Program-made: the position numbers and the translations under genes | Assembly: GCA_023412495.1 (NCBI GenBank) | Contig: JAEYNP010000109.1 | Coordinates: 1-62,774, forward strand | Direction of reading: 5' to 3' | DNA from: Pseudomonadota bacterium | Lineage (GTDB): Bacteria > Desulfobacterota > Desulfobulbia > Desulfobulbales > Desulfocapsaceae | DNA: 62,774 bases | In this document: piece by piece, positions 8,653 to 18,198 of the stretch | Layout: every line of letters begins with the position of its first letter | How positions within the stretch are numbered: position 1 is the stretch's first letter | Notes under the pieces: model-generated | What the model was told of the DNA's origin: nothing | The model's input: the letters and a program-made list of their open reading frames with translations, nothing else | Databases searched by the model: none

Positions 8653-9879
8653 ATGTTTGAATGGTTCATCGGCCTTCGCTATCTGCGGGCCAAACACCGG
8701 CACGGCTTCATCTCCCTCATCTCGCTCATTTCGGTGGCCGGGATCACCGTAGGGGTCATCGCCCTGATCGTGGTGCTCTCCGTCTACTCCGGCTTCACCG
8801 ACGGGCTGCGCGATCAGATCCTGGGGGTCAACTCCCATATCATCGTCCAGCGGATGGGAGGAACCATCGGCGACTACGAGCTGGCCCGCGAGCGCATCCT
8901 CACCGTGCGGCACGTGACCGGGGCCACACCCTACCTCTACGCCCAGACCTTACTCAGCAGCACGGGCGGCGGTAATGGCGTGGTGCTGCGCGGCATGGAC
9001 CCAGCCACCGCCGAAAATGTGGTGGGGCTGGCCAAACAGATGATCCAGGGCTCCATCCATGACCTCACCGAGCCGGAAAGCGATCGGGTGCCCAACATCA
9101 TCCTCGGCAAAAATCTGGCGGGCGACCTCAGGGTCGACGTCGGCGACCGGATCCGGCTGATCTCCCCGGGCGGGCCGCTCACCCCCATGGGCATCATTCC
9201 CAAGATCAAGACCTGCCGCGTGTCGGGGATCTTCGAGACCGGCATGTTCGAATACGACTCGACGCTCGCCTATATGTCGCTTGCCGAAGTCCAGAACTTC
9301 CTCGGCATCGGCGACTTGGCCCACGGCATAGAAGTGACGGTCTCCCGCGACCAGCTCAACCGGGCCGACCAGGTTGCTGCAAAGATCACCGAGGCCCTGG
9401 GGCCGGGCTTCATCGCCAAGGACTGGATGATGATGAACCGCAATCTCTTCGCCGCCTTCAAACTGGAAAAGATCGGCATGTTCATCGCCATGACGCTCAT
9501 CATTCTCGTCGCGGCGCTCAACATCATCAGCGCCCTGGTCATGGTGGTCATGGAAAAGAGCAAGGATATCGCCATCCTCAAATCGATGGGGGCGACATCT
9601 CGATCGATCATGAAGATCTTCTTCCTGCAGGGGCTGGTTATTGCCATCACCGGCACGACCCTTGGCGTCGCCGGGGGGCTCGGGCTCTGCGAGCTGCTGT
9701 CGCGCTATCAGTTCATCGAGCTGCCCTCCAACGTCTACCCGATGACCACACTGCCGATCAAGGTGCTGCCGGAGGACGTGCTGATCATCGCCGCCTGCTC
9801 GATTCTCATCACGCTGCTCGCGACGCTCTATCCCTCCTGGAAGGCCTCGGCCGTCCACCCGGCGGAGGTGCTTTCCTGA
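8653..9879 (+). CDS. lolC: Lipoprotein-releasing ABC transporter permease LolC/LolE
   Basis: This 408-aa protein is the inner-membrane permease of the Lol system, which extracts outer-membrane lipoproteins from the inner membrane and hands them to LolA. It shows the four-helix FtsX/LolC layout: one TM near residues 20-50 (SLISVAGITVGVIALIVVLS), a long periplasmic domain, and three TMs at the C terminus. The N-terminal FIGLRYLRAKHRHGFISLIS is the family hallmark. There is only one permease gene here, so it probably acts as a homodimeric LolC/E (LolF-like) form. It overlaps lolD by one base (TGATG). Confidence 0.93.
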   Translation: MFEWFIGLRYLRAKHRHGFISLISLISVAGITVGVIALIVVLSVYSGFTDGLRDQILGVNSHIIVQRMGGTIGDYELARERILTVRHVTGATPYLYAQTLLSSTGGGNGVVLRGMDPATAENVVGLAKQMIQGSIHDLTEPESDRVPNIILGKNLAGDLRVDVGDRIRLISPGGPLTPMGIIPKIKTCRVSGIFETGMFEYDSTLAYMSLAEVQNFLGIGDLAHGIEVTVSRDQLNRADQVAAKITEALGPGFIAKDWMMMNRNLFAAFKLEKIGMFIAMTLIILVAALNIISALVMVVMEKSKDIAILKSMGATSRSIMKIFFLQGLVIAITGTTLGVAGGLGLCELLSRYQFIELPSNVYPMTTLPIKVLPEDVLIIAACSILITLLATLYPSWKASAVHPAEVLS

Positions 9880-10553
9880 TGGCTCTCTTTTGCGCCCGCG
9901 ATATTACCAAGACCTACGGCAGCGGGCCCACCGCCCTGACCGTCTTGAGAGGCGTGTCCCTCACCGCCGAAGCCGGAGAGATGACCGCCATCATCGGCGC
10001 CTCCGGGTCCGGCAAAACCACTCTCCTGCAGATCCTGGGGACCCTCGACGCCCCTTCCGGCGGCGAGATTTTTTTCCGCGGCGAGCCGCTGCTCGCCAAA
10101 AGCGCCCGTGAGCTCGCCCGCTTCCGCAACCGGTCGATCGGCTTCATCTTTCAATTCCATCACCTGCTGCCGGACTTCACGGCGCTTGAGAACGTGATGA
10201 TCCCCGGCCTCATCGCAGGCAGGACCAGAAAGGAGATGATAGAACCGGCCAAGGAACTGCTGGGCCAGGTGGAACTCACACACCGTCTGGACCACAAGGT
10301 CGGCGAATTGTCGGGTGGCGAGCAGCAGCGGGCCGCGCTGGCCCGGGCCCTGATCATGAAACCGGAACTGTTGCTGGCCGACGAGCCCACCGGCAATCTC
10401 GACTCGCGGGCCGGCAGCCTGGTTTTCGAGCTCCTGCACAGTCTCTGCCGGGAACGCAAGCTCTGCACCATCATGGTCACCCACAACAACAGCCTCGCCG
10501 AGCAGATGGATCATTGTCTGACCTTGAAGGATGGTATACTGGAACAGGCGTAA
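9879..10553 (+). CDS. lolD: Lipoprotein-releasing ABC transporter ATP-binding protein LolD
   Basis: This 224-aa ATPase of the Lol complex powers lipoprotein release. It has Walker [10 protein letters not shown] (about residues 39-47), the signature [15 protein letters not shown] and Walker [13 protein letters not shown]. The start ATG overlaps the lolC stop, indicating translational coupling. The length is standard for the LolD/MacB-type family. An FtsE-like alternative is unlikely given the adjacent LolC-type permease. Confidence 0.95.
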   Translation: MALFCARDITKTYGSGPTALTVLRGVSLTAEAGEMTAIIGASGSGKTTLLQILGTLDAPSGGEIFFRGEPLLAKSARELARFRNRSIGFIFQFHHLLPDFTALENVMIPGLIAGRTRKEMIEPAKELLGQVELTHRLDHKVGELSGGEQQRAALARALIMKPELLLADEPTGNLDSRAGSLVFELLHSLCRERKLCTIMVTHNNSLAEQMDHCLTLKDGILEQA

Positions 10554-10635
10554 CCGAGACAAAATAATTGAGCGCACCGAGAAATTTCATTCTGGTTTTT
10601 GAGGAAGAATTCGACCAACCCGTGCTCGGCATCTC

Positions 10636-13395
10636 ATGACTATACCGGACCCTCCAATGATCCTGCCGCAAGCGCCGCGGCCTCTGCGCAGCCACAGGTC
10701 CATCGCTCTGACAGTCATCGGATGCCTCATCCTCACCGGAACACTCTTCTCCGGACTCTCCATCCTCTCCCTGCTCGGCTTCCGGAGCTTTCACTCCGCA
10801 TTAACCGAAATGTCGGAAAAACTCGCCGACGGAGTTCAATCGATATCTACCGCAGAGCCCGCAAGTCCGCTCTTCGAACTCATCCCGCAGGTCCGGAACC
10901 TCGTCGAGCAGGCGGAGCATCATATCATGATCATCGCCGTGCTCTTCATTCTCTCGCTCCTCCTTACTCTCGCCTTCTTCTTGTATTTCCGGAACAACCT
11001 CATCCCCCGACTCACCCGTCTCAACGAGACCGTTCTCGCCATGGTCGAAGGAGAAAAGCGGGAGATCATCGACAAGGGCTGCGACGAAATCAGCGCCATC
11101 GCCGGCTCGATCAACTTCTTTGCCACTGAGCTCCATCGGGCGAAGGCGGCGGCGGAAAAATCGGCGATTACCAAATCGGAGTTTCTGGCCCACATGAGCC
11201 ATGAGATCCGCACGCCGATGAACGCCATCCTCGGCTTTTCGGATCTCGCCCTCCAGACCGACAACCCATCGGACCATCTCGACTATCTCGGCAAGATCAA
11301 CACCGCTTCATATTCCCTGCTCGGGATAATCAACGCCATCCTCGATCTGTCGAAAATCGAGGCGGGAAAACTCGAGGTGGAAAATGTCGATTTCGATCTT
11401 CGCGAGCTGCTGGAGAAGCTTGCCACGCTTATCAGCCTCAGATGCGAGGAATCGGGGATCGAATTCTACTTCAACATCGCCCCGAAGACCCCCTATGCCC
11501 TGAAAGGCGACGCCCTCCGCCTGGGCCAGGTCCTGACCAACCTGATTACCAATGCCTTCAAGTTCACCGAAAGCGGCTACATCATCCTGCACATCGCCCC
11601 CGATCCCGAACCACAGGGTCGGGAGCATCAGGTGCGCCTGCGGTTTTCCGTGCAGGACACCGGCGCCGGCATCACCCATGAGCAGGAGAAGAAACTCTTT
11701 GAGCCATTCACCCAGGCCGACTCATCCATCACCCGCAAATTCGGGGGTACCGGCCTGGGACTGACCATCTGCAAGAGCCTCGTGGAGATCATGAACGGCC
11801 GAATATGGCTGCAGCGGTCGGAGGATCCCGGCAGCACCTTTTGCTTCACCATTCCCTTCGACCGCCGTCCCGATCGAGCTGCAGACTTTTACACGGCCCC
11901 GGAAATCGCCGGCAGGAGGATGATCGTCATGTCTGAGAGGCCGCAGAGGGCCAGCGAACTCTCCTATCAGCTGGGCGCCTTCGGCATCGAGGTTTGCCAA
12001 GCGCTGACGGTTGCTGAAGTGATCTCCGCCTTGGTCGAGCAGCCCCTCGACAACCCTTTTGAAATTGTGATCCTCGATTGCGAGATCTATGCGCAACGCT
12101 GGATGGAGATCCCCGGAAAAATCAAGGCGGCCTCCCCGGCAGCCGTTTCCCCGGCCCTGATTCTTACCGGCATGCAGCGGCTGTCGACCCATTTTTCCGC
12201 CCACAATATCAAAGGCTGCGATTACTTTTTGGCCAAGCCGATAACACCCGCCCGTCTTCTCGAGGCGATCCTCACCGCCCTGGGAAAGGAGAACCCGACT
12301 CCCGTTTTCTCACCCAGCAACAAGCCGGTGACCGGGCAGGCGCTCGATCATTTCCGCGGAAACCGGGTCCTGCTTGCCGAAGACAACAGGATCAACCAGC
12401 AGATCACTATCGGTTTTCTTGATATCGCCGGACTCCAAACAACTGTCGTCCAGAACGGAGCCGAGGCGGTTGAACTGCTCGATAGGGACCCGGCTTATGA
12501 CCTGGTCTTGATGGATATCCAGATGCCGGTCATGGACGGTTACCGCGCCACCGAGGCGATACGGAAAATGCCGGGGTCCGTCGGCAGGATACCGATCATA
12601 GCCCTGACGGCGCACGCCATGCAGGAGGAGAGAAAAAAGTGTCTCGACCGGGGGATGAACGACTATATCACCAAACCCATCAACCCCGAAGCGTTCTTTG
12701 CCACCCTGGGCAGATATCTTCGTCGCCGTCTCCCTGAGGCCACGTCGCCGGTTCGCCCGCCGGTTAAGGCCGGACTGCCGGAAGAACAGGCAGCCGGCAG
12801 GCACGGAATCGACATGAAGGCGGGCCTCGCCCGCACCATGGGCAATCCCACCCTCTATCTCGACCTTCTCGGAACCTTTCTCCAGAGGTATCGTTCATAT
12901 CCGGAGACCATGCGGGAGGAGTTCAAGAAACTCTCCTTCGACAAGGTGCGGCAGATGGTCCACGGTCTCAAGGGTGTGAGCGGAAATCTGGCAATGAATA
13001 GTCTCCACTCCCAATGCGTGCAGCTCGAGGGGGCCATCAAAAGAAAAAAGATCAACGAATGCCAGTTGCTTTTCATGGATATTGAAGAGGAACTCGAAAA
13101 AATCTGCGGGTTTCTCCGGCAATATCTTGACAGATACCAAAATAATGTATGGAATATACCTGGCATGCAGGAGGAATATCCTGCCGGTTCCGAAAACAAA
13201 GACGCGCTGCTTACAGAGCTGGCGGATTCCCTGAAACGCAACAGTTCGAAGGCTTTGAAACAGATCGGACGCCTCCGCTCCTGTCTGGAACCGGAAGATA
13301 AAATTGTCTTTGCAAGAATTGAAAAACACATCAACAACCTGGATTTTGGGACGGCACATACGCTCCTGATTCAGTGGCAAGATTCGATCCGCTAG
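10636..13395 (+). CDS. Hybrid sensor histidine kinase (HisKA-HATPase-REC-REC-HPt)
   Basis: This 919-aa membrane kinase has two TM helices (about residues 22-48 and 95-117) enclosing a short periplasmic loop of about 45 aa, then a HAMP-like segment. HisKA follows with HMSHEIRTP (His189), then a HATPase with the G boxes DTGAG and FGGTGLGL. A divergent receiver lies at about residues 430-570 ([11 protein letters not shown]). A canonical receiver has Asp627 in [14 protein letters not shown] and Lys in TKPI. An HPt domain has His776 in MVHGLKG. This is a BarA/EvgS-type phosphorelay architecture. No strong Shine-Dalgarno precedes ATG 10636; ATG 10657 is an alternative. A response regulator with a diguanylate-cyclase-like domain starts 20 bases downstream and is the likely partner. 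Confidence 0.93.
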   Translation: MTIPDPPMILPQAPRPLRSHRSIALTVIGCLILTGTLFSGLSILSLLGFRSFHSALTEMSEKLADGVQSISTAEPASPLFELIPQVRNLVEQAEHHIMIIAVLFILSLLLTLAFFLYFRNNLIPRLTRLNETVLAMVEGEKREIIDKGCDEISAIAGSINFFATELHRAKAAAEKSAITKSEFLAHMSHEIRTPMNAILGFSDLALQTDNPSDHLDYLGKINTASYSLLGIINAILDLSKIEAGKLEVENVDFDLRELLEKLATLISLRCEESGIEFYFNIAPKTPYALKGDALRLGQVLTNLITNAFKFTESGYIILHIAPDPEPQGREHQVRLRFSVQDTGAGITHEQEKKLFEPFTQADSSITRKFGGTGLGLTICKSLVEIMNGRIWLQRSEDPGSTFCFTIPFDRRPDRAADFYTAPEIAGRRMIVMSERPQRASELSYQLGAFGIEVCQALTVAEVISALVEQPLDNPFEIVILDCEIYAQRWMEIPGKIKAASPAAVSPALILTGMQRLSTHFSAHNIKGCDYFLAKPITPARLLEAILTALGKENPTPVFSPSNKPVTGQALDHFRGNRVLLAEDNRINQQITIGFLDIAGLQTTVVQNGAEAVELLDRDPAYDLVLMDIQMPVMDGYRATEAIRKMPGSVGRIPIIALTAHAMQEERKKCLDRGMNDYITKPINPEAFFATLGRYLRRRLPEATSPVRPPVKAGLPEEQAAGRHGIDMKAGLARTMGNPTLYLDLLGTFLQRYRSYPETMREEFKKLSFDKVRQMVHGLKGVSGNLAMNSLHSQCVQLEGAIKRKKINECQLLFMDIEEELEKICGFLRQYLDRYQNNVWNIPGMQEEYPAGSENKDALLTELADSLKRNSSKALKQIGRLRSCLEPEDKIVFARIEKHINNLDFGTAHTLLIQWQDSIR

Positions 13396-13415
13396 GAGGA
13401 GCGTAAGACTCATTC

Positions 13416-14381
13416 ATGCAAGACGGACGCACGCCAAAAATCCTGATCATTGACGACAGCATCGAGCACATCAAGATCCTTATCAGCCTTCTGGGGGACC
13501 TCTATGAGATTTACTTCGCTAAAAGCGGGGAGCAGGGGCTGGAATTTCTTTCCTCCGTCAATCCCGATTTGATTCTGCTGGATATTGTGATGGCTCACAT
13601 GGACGGTTTCGAGGTATGCCGACGGATCAAGCAGCATGAGAGATGGCAGGAAACGCCCCTGATCTTCATTTCGGCGCATGGTGAGGCCGAGGAGACCCGG
13701 GGGCTCGATCTGGGCGCCATCGATTATATCGCCAAGCCCTTCAATCCGGCGATCGTCAAGGCCAGGATTCGGAACCACCTGCAACTGCGGGCGGCAATGC
13801 GGGAGCTGAAACGTCTCTACACCCTGGCCCTCGATGCCAATCCACTCACCGGCCTGCCCGGCAACAACTCCATCATCAAAAATATCGAGACGAAGCTCGA
13901 GGCGGCCGACAGGTTCTGCGTCGTCTACACCGACATCGACAATTTCAAGGCCTATAACGATAAGTACGGTTTTGCCCGCGGCGATGAAGTCATCCGTTTC
14001 ACCGCCGATCTCCTGAAAGCGGCGACAACCAGGTCGGGCGGCGCCGATGCCTTTGTCGGCCACGTCGGTGGCGATGACTTCATCCTGATAATCCCCTCCG
14101 AGTCTTGTCTGCTGGTAACCGAGGATATCATCCGCAATTTCGACAGGGACATCATCAACTACTACAACCGCCAGGATACCGACCGGCGTTGCATCCAGGC
14201 GACCGACCGGCGCGGCCGCAGGCAGATCTTCCCCATCATGAGCATCAGCATCGCCGGAATCGATCTCAGCCACCGGCGCTACTCCTCGTATCTGGAAGTC
14301 AACGATGCCTGCGCCGAAATGAAGAAGGTGGCAAAATCCATCCCCGGCAGCACGGTCTGCTTCGATCAGCGAAAGGATTAG
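13416..14381 (+). CDS. Response regulator with GGDEF-type domain
   Basis: This 321-aa protein has an N-terminal receiver with Asp in LILLDIVMAHMDGFEV and Lys in AKPFNP. A GGDEF-like domain begins at DANPLTGLPGNNSI and has the active-site variant GGDDF instead of GG(D/E)EF. The D-to-E change in the fourth position and an irregular spacing after the DIDNFK segment leave diguanylate cyclase activity uncertain; it might only bind nucleotide. It is 20 bases downstream of the hybrid kinase. The AGGAGG that would serve as ribosome site is about 17 bases from the ATG, longer than usual. Confidence 0.9.
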   Translation: MQDGRTPKILIIDDSIEHIKILISLLGDLYEIYFAKSGEQGLEFLSSVNPDLILLDIVMAHMDGFEVCRRIKQHERWQETPLIFISAHGEAEETRGLDLGAIDYIAKPFNPAIVKARIRNHLQLRAAMRELKRLYTLALDANPLTGLPGNNSIIKNIETKLEAADRFCVVYTDIDNFKAYNDKYGFARGDEVIRFTADLLKAATTRSGGADAFVGHVGGDDFILIIPSESCLLVTEDIIRNFDRDIINYYNRQDTDRRCIQATDRRGRRQIFPIMSISIAGIDLSHRRYSSYLEVNDACAEMKKVAKSIPGSTVCFDQRKD

Positions 14382-14384
14382 TAC

Positions 14385-14470
14385 CAAACCCGATTACAAT
14401 GGCGCCTTTGGCGCAAAAATTTCTGGTTTCTGTCCCCTGGCGTCTGGCTTCTGATACAGCGATGTCTCTT
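14385..14470. repeat. CAGAAGCCAGA-type array at a convergent gene junction
   Basis: On the minus strand this reads as repeats of CAGAAGCCAGA/CAGAAACCAGAA followed by ATTTTTGCGCC, a loop and a GGCGC hairpin. The same word order (CCAGAA, then an AT-rich tract, then a GCGC hairpin) recurs at 34021-34130, also between convergent genes. Part of it is translated as the C-terminal tail of the AsmA protein. A terminator role is plausible. Confidence 0.6.
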
Positions 14471-16490
14471 CCAGCAGAGGGTGTATAAGGATCTTTCCGC
14501 TACCGAGCCGCAGTTGTTTCTTCGTTTCGCTCCGCCGGATGGTCTCCCGCTGCAGGTGAAAACGCTGGGCAACGACGGCCGGGTCGATAAGGGTTTTTCC
14601 CACCAGACCCTTCACATCCTCTTCGACCGGCGAAGGAATCTTTTCATCGATCAGGCTCGCCACATTCGTTTTCACCGTCTTCACCGTCCCGGACGGCTGA
14701 CGGCGGTCGTCGAGGTTGAGTTCCGGTTGCAGAAAAGGACCGCTGATCGCCAGAGACAGGGGCTGTTTGCCTTTCGTCGGCTTGGGGAGAACCATTTGCT
14801 GCGGTGCAACCCGCAGGTCCCAAACCCCGTCGGGGATATCCGCCCCGCCGCTGATGAACAGCGCCTTGTCCGAATTATTGAGAATGGCTTCCCGTATCGT
14901 CAACAGTCCATCGTCAATTGCAAACCCACCTTTCAGCTCGGTAAAATCCGTCCTCACGCTCTGCCGGTCGCCTTCCTGGTCCGCTTTCACCAGTTCCCGG
15001 CTCTCTATCGACCGGGGGATATCGATACCGTGCAGCGCCCCGTCTATAAAGACAAAGGATCCCATACCGCTCAGGCTCTTGCGCATGGCCTCCGCCGTAT
15101 CGCCGGAAAACTCCAGCGCCAAATCACTCTTCAAAATTCCGCTCAGGATTTCCTGTTTGTCCGACTCCCGCAGCACGGCCGCCGCATCCACCCCCTGTGA
15201 CTGCACGGCAAGCCGCATCGTGGGAACACCTGCCGAAAGGTCCGCAGTCAAGTTTGCCTGCATTTGGCCCCCGTAGAACTGCATCGTGGCCTTGTCCAGG
15301 GTAAAGACCCCTTCCCTTCCACCGAGGTTCGCTTCGATGCCGGTGACTGTCCTCCCGAGGATCCTCAGGTTCTCGAGCTTCACCACACCGACGAGGGAAG
15401 CGGGATTGTTCCCCGCAATCCGGTGTATAATCCCGGCATATTCACGATCCACCTTTTCCGACCTGCTGTCCCGGGGCGGCAGATACCGGTCGAGATCCAG
15501 GCGATCGATATCGAGGGAAAAGTTTACCTCCCTCATATTTTTCACCTCGCCGGCAATCGACATACTGGTGTCGTCAAGCCGGAGGGTACCCTTCTCGACG
15601 GTCACCTTCTCGCGCCCGCCTTTGATTGCCATCTCCAACTCAACGGCCTGGAAAGACGCGGGATCGGCGGTTTCGACCGGAAAAGCGAGGTCCAGCGCGG
15701 CAAACAAGGCCCTCGGCGAAAACGACGATAGCTTCAGAGCTACATCATAGACGGGAGCCGATCGCTGGTTCTCCATCTTTCCCCGCACCTGTCCATGCAG
15801 CTTTTCTATGAAGCGAAAATCAAAATCCACCGGCAAGACCCGCCCTCCCTCTTTTTGCCGCAGTGGACCTATCTCCCCCTCGACGGCGACCGGCATGCCG
15901 TCATAGGATGCATTAAAATCGATGGCAATAGGATGGTCCCCCTGCACGTTGTTCAACAGCAGCATCAGATCTTCCACGGCATGCCGGGTGTGATTGGTCC
16001 GGTCGATCCAGTTCACCCGGCCATCAGTCACTGCCAAAAGGGAACAGAAGATGCTGTCCTGAAGATGATGAACCCGCGAGGCGGCCGCCCTGCTCAGGGG
16101 CTCCCAGTTGACCTTTCCGTCGCTGTTTTTCTCGAGGTTGACCTCCAGCCCGCCCACCACGAACCGGCTGATCCGGATCTCTTTCTTGAGCAGGGGCAGG
16201 AGTTTGAGCCGCGCCTCGAAATGATCAATCTTCACCAGCGCATCGCTCACGAATCCCTCGGGATTGCCGAGCTTCAGATCGGAAAAGGACAGACTCAACC
16301 AGGGGAAAAATGAAACCGTCACATCGGAACCGATCGAGAACGAACGTCCCGATGCCTTGCTTATACGCTTTTCGATCTCCGGCACATACTTCTGCACATT
16401 CATGAGAACCGGCATAAGCACGACCGTCACGACCAGAAGCAATAAAAATATCACAATGGGGAACACCCCATACTTCCACAGTTTTTTCAT
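14394..16490 (-). CDS. AsmA family protein
   Basis: This 698-aa inner-membrane-anchored protein has one N-terminal TM helix (residues about 9-30) and then a long beta-rich periplasmic region. It shows AsmA signatures near the N terminus (PEIEKRISKASGRSFSIG, LSLSFSDLKLGNPEGF) and the AsmA C-terminal region (DGLLTIREAILNNSDKALFISGGADIP). AsmA-like proteins are RBG-type bridges thought to carry phospholipids to the outer membrane. The last about 20 residues (SLYQKPDARGQKPEIFAPK) are encoded by an intergenic repeat array and are probably an accidental extension. The neighbouring MlaA also concerns outer-membrane lipids, but the gene is not in an operon with it. Confidence 0.88.
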   Translation of the reverse strand: MKKLWKYGVFPIVIFLLLLVVTVVLMPVLMNVQKYVPEIEKRISKASGRSFSIGSDVTVSFFPWLSLSFSDLKLGNPEGFVSDALVKIDHFEARLKLLPLLKKEIRISRFVVGGLEVNLEKNSDGKVNWEPLSRAAASRVHHLQDSIFCSLLAVTDGRVNWIDRTNHTRHAVEDLMLLLNNVQGDHPIAIDFNASYDGMPVAVEGEIGPLRQKEGGRVLPVDFDFRFIEKLHGQVRGKMENQRSAPVYDVALKLSSFSPRALFAALDLAFPVETADPASFQAVELEMAIKGGREKVTVEKGTLRLDDTSMSIAGEVKNMREVNFSLDIDRLDLDRYLPPRDSRSEKVDREYAGIIHRIAGNNPASLVGVVKLENLRILGRTVTGIEANLGGREGVFTLDKATMQFYGGQMQANLTADLSAGVPTMRLAVQSQGVDAAAVLRESDKQEILSGILKSDLALEFSGDTAEAMRKSLSGMGSFVFIDGALHGIDIPRSIESRELVKADQEGDRQSVRTDFTELKGGFAIDDGLLTIREAILNNSDKALFISGGADIPDGVWDLRVAPQQMVLPKPTKGKQPLSLAISGPFLQPELNLDDRRQPSGTVKTVKTNVASLIDEKIPSPVEEDVKGLVGKTLIDPAVVAQRFHLQRETIRRSETKKQLRLGSGKILIHPLLEETSLYQKPDARGQKPEIFAPKAPL

Positions 16491-16692
16491 CTATATCAAC
16501 ATCATTGTTTATAGGGAGACGGTGATTCCCGTTTCAGCACGGCGCGAAGCCCCTCCCCGGGCAACTTGGCCGCAGACTTCCACCATGGGACGCCGCCCAA
16601 CCGAATCAGAAACAGGGAAAAATACAGAGTTGTCATGCGCGGGCGTACCCGAATGGGAAAAACAGGGGGTGATTCAATCAAAATCGCTATTC

Positions 16693-16780
16693 GCTAACGG
16701 TATCGGAATCGGGATCGGGATCGGGATCGAAATCGAAAAACAAGGTTCGATACCGATACCGATTCCGACTTATGCAAGCG
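16693..16780. repeat. TCGG(G/T)A-type array with fold-back arm
   Basis: Hexamer-like words (TCGGAA, TCGGGA x3, TCGAAA) are followed after about 12 bases by their complement (TTCGATACCGATACCGATTCCGA). The arms can form a long imperfect hairpin. Similar sequence occurs at 26565-26640 and 46391-46495. It lies in the divergent gap between AsmA and the ADP-ribosylglycohydrolase gene, which otherwise shows no gene from 16491 to 17009. Confidence 0.7.
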
Positions 16781-17009
16781 ACTCCAAACAGCTCACCTCT
16801 GCAGTTTCCTGAGAGGTATTGCTATCATATAAAGGGAAAAAATTTCCGGCAACAAATATCCTGCCGGTTTCTTTCCCGGCCGCCGCTTCATTCCGGAATG
16901 CTTCCACCGACATGGGTCCGAGGCATTTTCTTTGACAGGGGAACTTCCTGAGTTACCTTCTCTTGAGAAGACCGCCTGCCCCATCGGTTCAGAGATTGAA
17001 GGAGGGTAT

Positions 17010-17936
17010 ATGAAAACACACGCAGAGGCAATGGTTCTCGCCTCTTTTGTCGCCGATTCCCTGGCCCTGGGAGTCCACTGGATTTACGACACCAGACGGA
17101 TTGCCGAGGAGTTCGGCAGGGTTGGCGAACTCCTCCCACCCCATCGGGGAGGCTACCATCCAACCAAGCAAAAGGGAGAATTCACCCACTACGGCGACCA
17201 GAGTTTTCACTTGCTGCAGCATCTGGCAAGCAACGAAGGGAAATTCGATCCGGAGGCCTACGCCCGGGACTGGCGAAACCTCTTCACCGGTTACCATGGC
17301 TATATCGATCAGGCGACCAAAGCCACCCTGCACAATATGGAACAGGGAATTCCCACGACAGCCTGCGGGTCATCCTCCACGGATCTCGGCGGCGCAGCCA
17401 GGATTGCGCCTCTGGTATTCCGCTACCGTGACGATCTCGATCGACTGGTCGAGGCGGTCGAGAAGCAGACGATATTGACGCACACCGGGTCGGGGATTGT
17501 GGATGGAGCGTTTTTCATCGCGAGGAGCTGTTATGCAGTCCTGCAAGGGGCGACTATCCATGAGGCCTTCACCCAGGCCCTCGACTGCGGCGTCAGCGAT
17601 GTGGATCTGGATATCCGCCTGAACCGCAGCCTTACCATGGAAGATCGCAGCGTGCATGAGGCCGTACAGGAATTCGGCCCAATGTGCGCGGTTAATGCCG
17701 CCCTGCCGGGTGCTGTCTACACCGCGATACGCCACGCGGACAATCTGGAGGAGGCTTTGATAGAAACGGTAATGGCCGGCGGCGATTCGGCGGCACGAGG
17801 GATGGTTGTGGGAATGGTACTCGGCGCCGCTCACGGCAAAGCAGCCATTCCACTGCGTTGGCTGGAAGCTCTGGTGAAATACCGGGAGATTGAAGCGGCC
17901 CTGAAAGTGATTTCCCAAGACCCTCCTCGTGAATAA
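17010..17936 (+). CDS. ADP-ribosylglycohydrolase family protein
   Basis: This 308-aa protein is of the DraG/ARH family, which removes ADP-ribose from proteins or cleaves related N-glycosidic bonds using a di-metal centre. Recognisable segments are ADSLALGVHWIYD near the N terminus (family GDxLG region), GYIDQATK, and the C-terminal metal-binding GGDSAARG. The start at 17010 is set by GAAGGAGGG three bases upstream. No DraT-type transferase or nitrogenase gene is nearby, so the target is unknown. A strong terminator lies downstream at 18129. Confidence 0.85.
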   Translation: MKTHAEAMVLASFVADSLALGVHWIYDTRRIAEEFGRVGELLPPHRGGYHPTKQKGEFTHYGDQSFHLLQHLASNEGKFDPEAYARDWRNLFTGYHGYIDQATKATLHNMEQGIPTTACGSSSTDLGGAARIAPLVFRYRDDLDRLVEAVEKQTILTHTGSGIVDGAFFIARSCYAVLQGATIHEAFTQALDCGVSDVDLDIRLNRSLTMEDRSVHEAVQEFGPMCAVNAALPGAVYTAIRHADNLEEALIETVMAGGDSAARGMVVGMVLGAAHGKAAIPLRWLEALVKYREIEAALKVISQDPPRE

Positions 17937-18128
17937 CCAATTTCAATTTTGAATTACACTTTTGAAATATGAAGAGCGTTTTCGTAATTCTATTACCACG
18001 CCATTTTTTTTCCAATGATTTTTTGCCGATATAACTGCAAGCTCGGGAGCCCGAACATCAATTAACAATTAGGCACATATTTTGCTTAGTGAGTTGCACT
18101 TCCCCACGGAAGATCCTCAAGCCCCCCC

Positions 18129-18177
18129 AATCGGGTAGAATCTACGCAGTTTGTATTTTCTGCCCGATTTCTTTTTT
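18129..18177 (+). terminator. Intrinsic terminator after the ADP-ribosylglycohydrolase
   Basis: A 12-bp stem AATCGGGTAGAA/TTCTGCCCGATT (one G-T pair) with a 17-base loop is followed by TTCTTTTTT. It points in the + direction and is 190 bases after the stop at 17936. The gap 17937-18198 otherwise contains AT-rich sequence and no gene. Confidence 0.75.
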
Positions 18178-18198
18178 GCCCCCTCCTTTCCTGCAACG

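Noticed and set aside
7096..8913. 605-codon minus-strand open frame across lysS and lolC
   Set aside because: It is antisense to two well-recognised genes. Its length is explained by GC-rich codon use.
16745..16770. tRNA-like GGTTCGATACC
   Set aside because: It lies in the hexamer repeat and lacks any cloverleaf.
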